Shown one piece after another: positions 26,301 through 35,300 of a stretch of DNA of 64,000 nt (positions are counted from its first letter, which is position 1; every line of letters begins with the position of its first letter). The notes below the pieces were generated by a model. It saw nothing but the letters and a program-made list of their open reading frames with translations, did no database searches and was not told the origin of the DNA. The position numbers and the translations under genes are program-made. The DNA is taken from positions 927,040-991,039 of the forward strand of contig NW_023998485.1 of NCBI RefSeq assembly GCF_014805625.2, read 5' to 3'. The DNA is from Glossina fuscipes. Taxonomy: Eukaryota > Arthropoda > Insecta > Diptera > Glossinidae.

Positions 26301-29300
26301 TCGGGAGCTTGGTTGGGAAGTTTCAATGCATCCGCCATACAGTCCGGACTTGGCACCAAGCGATTATCATCTTTTTCTTGCATTGTAAAATTTCTTTAAT
26401 GATAAAAAATTGGAATCTAGGGAGGATTGTGAAAATCGACTACTAGAGTTTTTTGCAAATAGAGACCAGGACTTCTATGAGAGAGGCATTTTGAAGTTAC
26501 CTTTAAAATGGCAACAAATCATACAACAAAACGGTGCATATTTGACCCAAATCGGACATGTTAAATAAAGTCCTGAAGTTCATATAAAAATAATGGATTT
26601 CTTTTTCCCCAAACTAATATTATAAAAATACGCAATCAAAGAGTATATATGTTATACATGTAAATCTTATTGCTGATCTCTATTCTATTAAAATTTGATC
26701 AATAATTTTGAAGACAAATCTCTTTTACAAACCGAACAAATGGGTTATCCCTCGGTGCGATGTACTTTCTCCAGAAATATCCCTAACAATTGAATTTTCG
26801 CATGTAGTGTAATGTATTACACTTAATGCAAGTCTTTTTACATTTCGATGATCCCCATTTCAAACGAAAAAAATAAACTCGCGTAGAAGAAGTTTAAGAA
26901 AAAAATGACATTTGCAGTTTATGTAAACATTCACTGTGAATTAATAGGTTACCAGAAAATGTTATAACATACGGTCAACGATAGCACAACAACTATTAGC
27001 ATCCGGTGCTGTCTAAAAATCTCACTCACTGATTCGTCAATAGTCCTCCAATAACTGTATATTACCTTAAGACTTCATTGAGTGATCTGTCAACTTGTAC
27101 AAACATTGTTTTCAGATAGAACAATGGAGTGATTTATAGGCATTTTGAGAATTCGAAATGAAATGGTAAATAAAGTTCTTTAATTGCACAATATTTTTGG
27201 GTTTAAATTTGTTAAAGTTCAAAAAACGAAATTTTTATAACATGTATATTAAGAAGAAAGTACGAAAAATTGATCTCAATAATTTTAGTTGATCTGTTTA
27301 TTAAAGTTGACGACGAATGACCCTATCCAGTACAGTGTCTCCAAATCTTTCAAACAAGTTCATGGAGACATCTTGTACACTTTGCGTCAACCAAACATCG
27401 ATTTTCTTTAAAAAATATATATTGTTTCTATTTAAAAATCTTTGTAAACAAGCTTCACAAAAAAAGAAAGGCAATATTTCTAACAAATTTCTGCGAATGA
27501 CTTTGACTTCTTTGCTTGAAAACAATATAACTCTTCGCATGGGCTTTTCTTCTTTTTGAAGAGCACTTCCTAACTTCAAGCTTATCTGCAATTATTTATT
27601 ATATTTACCACATTGCTTAAAAAAAGACAAAAAAGTACCAAAAAGCATTTCCTGTTTAACGTAATTTAATTACCTCTATAACTAATGATTGTAAATATTA
27701 AAGGAAACTAAGAAAAAGAAGACAAAAAATTTTAAATCAAATGTAAATAGTAAGCAGACTGCAGGATACAAAAGTTCTAAATAACCGTAACAAGCGTAAA
27801 AGCATGAACAAAACCAACAACAAAACCAATAACAGCCACCAAAATACAAGCGTTGAACAGTCTAATTAAAACGTATTTCGGATGAGGATTATTTTCATTT
27901 TCACCTAGTGGGTCAGAATAACCATGCAGTAGTTACTACGATAAATAAAAGCAGCAATAGTTATGTTTAAGTTTGTTTTTTTTTTGAACATATTTCTTAT
28001 CCATGTATATATTTTCACTTTCAAACGAGGCAACGGAAGAATGAAACCTGAAACAACATATTTAAACAGTCGACCTAATGAATAGAAGAATAGTAAACAT
28101 CAAAAACTATAACAGAAAACTTTCGCAAACGAGAAAAAAATAATAAAAATATCAGATTTTGGTTTAAAAATTTAAAAAAAATTTCTTACTTCTTCTTCTA
28201 ACTCCTAAAACAATTAAGTGAATTGGTAATTCTATTTCATAATATTGAACAAAATGTGAAAAAACAACGACTTGGTAAAGATTTTTACATTGTCTGCAAA
28301 AAAAACGTTCACGTCAAGGCACACACTTTTCTTGCTAATCCTTTTAGAGATAGTTAGCAAATATTATTACACTCTTTTTGCACTATTTTAAGAATTTTTT
28401 TCCTTCTATTTCAATTCTCCTCTATAATGTGTTCACATCATATTTCAATAAGTAAAAAAAAAAAAAAAGACAAAAAATTCACCTGAAAATGTACTTAAAC
28501 CGCATTAGCAAAGTTTAAATAATGGAAAAATATAAATTATGAAAAATTGAATTGAAACTGTATTCTTAACAAAATACAATAAACTTTTTCATTTCTGGTT
28601 TTAAATCTGCACATCGATTTCTGGGGTTTCCTAATAACTTGATAAATTAGTCTTCTCTTACGAGAAAACGATTTTTATAAGTGATTATATTTAAAGGCAG
28701 AAATAGACACAAGCGAGAAGGTTATGTTATTGTCGATGGTTATAAAAAAGTGAATAGAATAAAATTTATCTTTCGCCTTTTAGTTCACTGACAGGTATTA
28801 GTAAAAAAGAAATTATTCTACCACGTCGTGACGTCCACCATAATTAATTTGGAACTATTACACATAGCTTCAAGTTCTTTTGTTTGATACCAATATCGAC
28901 GATATTATTAAGAAAAAAATAAACCTCCACCTCGTGCTGTCCAACATCTTTATTTTAGAAGGAAAACATTTTTAGGCAGGTAATATATATTCACTTGCGA
29001 CATGTACAAAATAATTTTAAACATTCGGTCTTGTTTACCTTATAATTAATAAGCATAAAATTACAAAAAAATTAAAAAATAAAAAATTAATCATTTATAA
29101 TTTTGTGAGGGATTCGCCGATTTTTTTCATTTTAACACATAAATAACAGAATTTTTCGTAAAGTAAATGTGAAAAATTTCAGCCTTCTATCTTTTATAAC
29201 TTGTGAGTAATGAGCAATAACCCACAAACCGGCAAGGAGAGTGTTTACAACACACATCAGACGTAGCTTAATCGACTCATAATTTCACGCTGACCAAGAA

Positions 29301-32300
29301 TATATATACTTCAAAGGGTTTTTGAAGCTTTCTCTTGGGTGTTGCAAACACTATAACAAAATGAATATACCCCCCCATCCTTCGGTACTGGGTATAAATA
29401 TAAATAAATAAATGAATAGAAAAGTTTTACATAACCTAAGTTAACTTTAACATTTCATTTCCATTAGTTATCTCTCTCTTTCTCTCTCTCTCTCTCTCCA
29501 TATCTATCTCTCTCTCTTTTTTTGCTTCTCTCTCTCTCTCCCTCTCTCGAAAATAAAGGAAAAATAAAGAAAGCATGCCGAAGAACGAGAATATTATAAA
29601 AATACACAGTCAATGAGCATATATATAAGAAAGAGTAAAATAAAAATGAAGATCGAATATCTATAAAGCTGATACCATTAGTGTCCGTGAAACTGAGCAC
29701 TCTTCTTTGGAGAATTAGCTTCACAAGGAGGAGGCGTTTGATGAACAAAATTTTATTACTGACCTCTATTCTATTAAAATTTTGTCAAGAACTTCGATGA
29801 CAAAGTCTTCTCGAAAAGTTATTTTTTATAACCCGAACAAACGGGATTATGCTATAAACTCTATTCCTCGTCACTTGTAAGCTCCTTCCTTCATTAGGTA
29901 AATACTTAAGGAGACTTTCGCTTGGTTTTTACATAATGAAGTTACAAATCTAACGATGTCTTGAGAATAAGTTGTGAACTTATTTTTTCGAATGGGGAAA
30001 CCCGAGAAATCCCTCTCCTAAAAAATAAATTTTTATCTAATACACATAAACTGAGAACTTTTTATTTATTTATTTATTTATTTTAATTCTACATGTACAT
30101 GAAAATCAACTAAACAAATAACAGTCAAGTTCAATTGGCTCTTAATGCAAAACTTATATTAATTAATAACAAAACTTAGTATAAGTATAATAAAACAAAT
30201 AAGAAGAAAAAAAAGAAAAAAAGCATGTAAACCATCAGCAGAGATCTACACTTATAACCGGTACAGGACCATATTGCAAATGAACCCCGAAGCCATCGCA
30301 AACATGCATAAGCCTGGCAACCGATAATACTTAACAACAATTCATTTTCCAATCATAATGACTTTTAAGGATAAAAGCTAGTTTAAGTAAGACACAGGTA
30401 AATCGGGCGTATTAAGCAATGTTGCTTTAATGGACCTTGAAGAGTCCGATAACGAGAATAAGTGGTAGACTTCATTTAGGTTCTTGCAAACGACTCTGAG
30501 CGGATTGAACAGCTAATAATTAAATTTACACTGACTAAGCTTAACCAAGATAAAGTCTCTAGAGAAGCGGTTAGGTACATTAAAGCTTATTTCACCAAGT
30601 AATGAAGGTGAGTCAATAGCACCATTTATTACTTTGATTACGAAGGAGACGCCAAGAACAAGCCTACGTTTCTCAAGAGACGGTAAGCACAGCAGAAGCA
30701 ACCTATTTTCATAGGGAGGAAGAGAGGCAAACGGATCGCAACCCAAATTTCTAAAGGCAAACGGCAAGAATTGCTTTTGAACAGATTCAATCAAATCTAC
30801 GTAGCACCTATATGAAGGAGACCACACAACTGAGGCATACTCGAGTATAGGTCTAACCAAACACATGTAAAGCATTTTCGTAATGTAGGGATCATCAAGC
30901 TCTTTGGACCACCTTTTCATAAAACCAAGCGCGGATCTAGCTTTGCTTATCGAGAGCTAAATATGCAAGTTGAAACGCAACCTATGGTCAAATAGAAGCC
31001 TAGAAAACTTGACAGGTAAACTCTAACAAGTTGGTGACTGTAGATCGCCCTTTCCGAAAGCCGTGCTGGTGCGGAGAAATATACGAATTAATGGCAAACG
31101 CCAGATGCTGAGTCACAATTCGCTCGAACAACTTTGGCAAGACACTCAACTTGACTAGGCCTCTGTAGTTCTCAACAAATTGTCTACTTCCAATTTTGGG
31201 GATAGGATATAGGAAACTGCTCTTCCAACATGAAGGGAAAACGCCTAAATACAAGGACAGGTTAAAAATCTTTGAGATCACACCACATAACTCGACAGCG
31301 CAAGATTTAAGTACACATGATGGAATTCCATCAGATCCAGGCGAACAACTATATTTTAGAGAACTCAACCCTTTAAAAACGTCATCTTCCGCAATAACCA
31401 AGTTAGGTATTGAAACCGAGTTAGTTATAGGATATGTATAGTTTACTGATAAATCGAAATTAGCAATCGAAAAGTTTCGTCGGAAATACTCAGCAAACAG
31501 ATTTGAGATTTCAAAATCATCCGAGGAATCAGAGCCATTAAAAGAAACATGAGAGGGATATGTGGAAATTTTTTTTTTTGGAGTTAACAAATTTAAAAAA
31601 GTATTTAGGATTAGCAAACAGAGAGGATTTAATGAAGTGAAGGTATCTGCAGTAATAATGATGGCTGAGGGAGTTAAATCTATGCCAGAATTATCACTGT
31701 TACACCAAGTGACTTGAGGCAAGTTGAAGTCATCCAATGCAACGACCAAATCGGTGGGTCTAGACCTCTTGGCCACTTCACAATTGAGCGCAGTGTGATT
31801 CTTGTAAATGGAGATATCAGAATTTCGGGGAATATAGGAGCAGGTTATAAATAGATGTTATTATATATATTATATTGTAATTAAAAAGTAGACTTACTTC
31901 ATTTTGCTTCATAAGCATTTGATAAGATAATCTATTATAAATTACTGCCGGCCGACAACTATTACCGAAATCGTGTGCAGATAAATTTTCATTTTCGTAT
32001 TACCACATTGGATCTTTTACATTCGCTTTACCTCTTCTTGGGTTTTTCATCAGAAGTTCAACTCATATCGTTCGCTGTATGCAGTTCCATCTGCTGTTTA
32101 GATATCGCTGAAATATGAAGTCGTTATGAGTACAAAACTGAGACCGAATCGAAAGAAGCTTTTCATTAAACGGAAATTGATAAGCGCATTTGATTAGCAC
32201 ACGTATCTGATATGGTGCTGTGAACTTGAGAATACATCGGCTGGTTCATCAAATCCGAGTGACTTAAATAGGAAAATCTTAGCAGATCTTAATTTCGACA

Positions 32301-35300
32301 TTCCAAATAAGAAATGCATCAAGTACAAGAGAAATATCACTTTCAGAATTATGACGGGTTTCCGAAGTAAGCATTTTCGAAAAGCCTTTCACGAATAAAC
32401 GCAGTGAGCTATTTGAGCCGAGAATAGTGAAACCAGATTAAAAATACACAGATCACAAATAGCTGACCGGAAGATAAAAGAAAGTAATATTATACCGTAT
32501 TATGTCTGGTGTAGAAAAGCGACGCCGTACCAAGCGAACTGTCATCATCGGCAAGGATTCACGGGGCGCCGCTTTGGGATCTCAGCTGAGTCTTTCTAAA
32601 TTCTCCAAAACCCATTCAGGATTGGTTAACCAAACATTGTTCTTTATGATTACTACTGGTTTGACTTTTACTGTTATATTCCAGTATATTTTTCCATCGG
32701 AGATACTAATCCAAACTATGTGAAAGATCTTAATATCTGCCGACGTAAGCTTGGCTTACTCAGTTCTCACACTCGAGCGCACCCGTTCAGAAGCGTCACA
32801 TCCATTGAGCGCACAAGTAAAAGATTTCTAGTTTATGTTAGATTTTATTAAATCCCAACGAGCACAATTCATTTCGGCTAGAAAGCTTTTGTAAACAGTG
32901 TAGATTGACTTTTTGTATCTTCCGACCCGAACGAAGATATCTAAATAGCGTTAATTGAATTAGATTTCTAAAGTGTTAAATAAAGGAGAAGTTGTCTTTT
33001 AAATGAATTTCCTCTCGACATAGTTTTAGATTGAATCGTTATTTGCATTTTCATGTCTAAGCCATGCGTAAAGAATCACTGTTAAAGGAATAATAGGGGT
33101 GTCTTTACAAGACTCTTACATTAAATGTAGTATTTGAGAGACCTTTAATTATACTTCCAGTTTAAATCTTTTCTAAGGGCAGAATTGAATGTAAAATATT
33201 AGAATTTAATTTATAATTACGATGGTAGGCTATGAAAAATTCTATTTACCCATTTACACGAAAGTTAAGATTAAAAAAAAAACACGTAATATGTGCAGAA
33301 ATATTAAAAAATGTCGTTTTTGCGTAGCAAGAAAAGACTATTTATTTATTTATTCTCTCTGACTCTTATATCTTATAGTCAGGAAGAGGAGTGTTTCAAC
33401 TTGACTTTCTTTAGCACACCATACAAAATAATTTGTTTGAACATATTTTTCCGTGAGGTGCTAAATAACCTCAGCGAGTACGTACGGCTGCGGGCCAAAA
33501 GTTTGTATAGTGGCATTGTACGAAATTTTAATATTTTATATACTATTTATTTTTACTTATTTATTTATTTTTCTTGACTTTTGTGTTTGATGAAGCTCAG
33601 AAAATCAGTTCAATTTTGCTTACAAAAGTTGCTCCACACATATCATTGCTTACGTCTATTAATAATTACGAATAAGCTAAGCGGATAACTGGCTCGCACT
33701 CCTTTGTAGATCTCGCTTATGTAAATGAAAACAAGATTAGACTACTTAGTAATTAAAACTGGATAGGAATTGAATATCCAAAGTTATCTCCTATCAATTG
33801 TCGAATCAAAATACAATTTTCAACGGATGCTTGTTATATTCAGTCCTGTGATATGGAAGATACGATTCTGGAGTTAAAAAAGTTTCAAAAGGTACCAAAT
33901 TATAACTTAATGAACGCCATAAAAAATCGCTTCAGAATCTATTCGATCAGCTCTAATGGGTAGCAAAATGAATTTTCTATCTTTATTTGGTTCGGGACAG
34001 TAAAGTTTCGATTAGATTATGAACGACTTTAACCTTGACATATCATATATTTATATTAAAAGACTGAAACTTAACAAATTCTAACCGCTAGCAACTTAAG
34101 GAAAGGGTAATCAAAACAATCTTAAAGCAAAGAAGATCGAAGCAATTATAAATTGCTGTGGTAAACCAAGAAAACTGCTATAATCGTTCATAAATCTCTA
34201 TGTAAGTAACATTGGAGATGTTCGATTTGTATTTCTCTCCATTAGTTATTCGATTTATTGATTTGATATACCAAAGTCATAATATCATTAATTGTAACAA
34301 TTCGACAAGGAATCCGGCCTCATATAACAAAACAAGCTGAGAAAATAGTTGCGTTTCCCACTTGGAATATCCTATCTTCGCCGTTGCTATCTGCAAACGG
34401 TACCCTTTTCGATTAATACGAGTTTAACTAGATAAGAGCCGCGAAAGACGAGACAGTTTTTGTCCCGTAGCCAATAGTAGTCAGCGATGGACAATGCTTT
34501 GATTGATAAAACAGCGGATCGGACTACTCTTTATTCTCAATGTATAACATGCCGCAGACACACCGCTTTAGCTAAGCGTGCCCGCATACGACTGCAAGCT
34601 AAGTTAATTTAATCTGTAAGATAATTTAACCTGTAACTTATAATAACAAGAAAATTACATTTTTCTCCAATTCTCTCGAAGCCGTTTTGAAATACGTCAT
34701 AGGAGAAAAGAGTATATATATTATTTTATTAGTGTTTGACTAGAGTATGATAATATCATTAGAATTCGCCTTAAGCGTTGAGTTTAATCGTCCGTATAAC
34801 AATATTAAATAACTTAAAACTTCCATTTTTGTTTGTTTATAAGCGAGCATGACTTTCCAAGATATCGGCTCATATTTGCGCAGCTGAATCCTTTTTTAGT
34901 TCCTGTAATGAAAATCTGCTTCAGCGATTATATTTATTATTAAATACAAAATATTTGTAATTACAATAATTAAGAGTCATGTTTAACGATGTTTTTGTTG
35001 CTTTTGATTATAGATTTACAATTGAAAGCTTTTTTGTTCTAGCCCATTATCGTTTAAACAAAAGGTTGAGAAGAGAAAAGGGAACAGAACGCTCTATGTA
35101 CATTTTATTTAAAGTACATCACATTTAATATCGGTTTATTGTATTAAAAAAAAAAAAGAAACAATGGCATGAAATTTCATTATATAACGATTCTTTTAAA
35201 ACTATTTGATAAGAGTCATCAAAATTTTTATCACTTACTCGCAAACATGGAAAAATATCATTTATATTTTTTTATTAATTTAAAGTGAAATCCCTTTATG

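Noticed and set aside
26134..26388. 84-codon ORF as a host gene
   Set aside because: It is the middle of a mariner transposase, ending at a nonsense codon, with homologous sequence on both sides.
31196..31441. 81-codon plus-strand frame
   Set aside because: Antisense shadow of the LINE copy B reverse-transcriptase fragment; the same shadow occurs at 13502-13747.
30060..31857. Copies A and B as one segmental duplication
   Set aside because: Their 5' structures differ and I see no shared flanking sequence beyond the element, so independent insertion is preferred; not proven without alignment.
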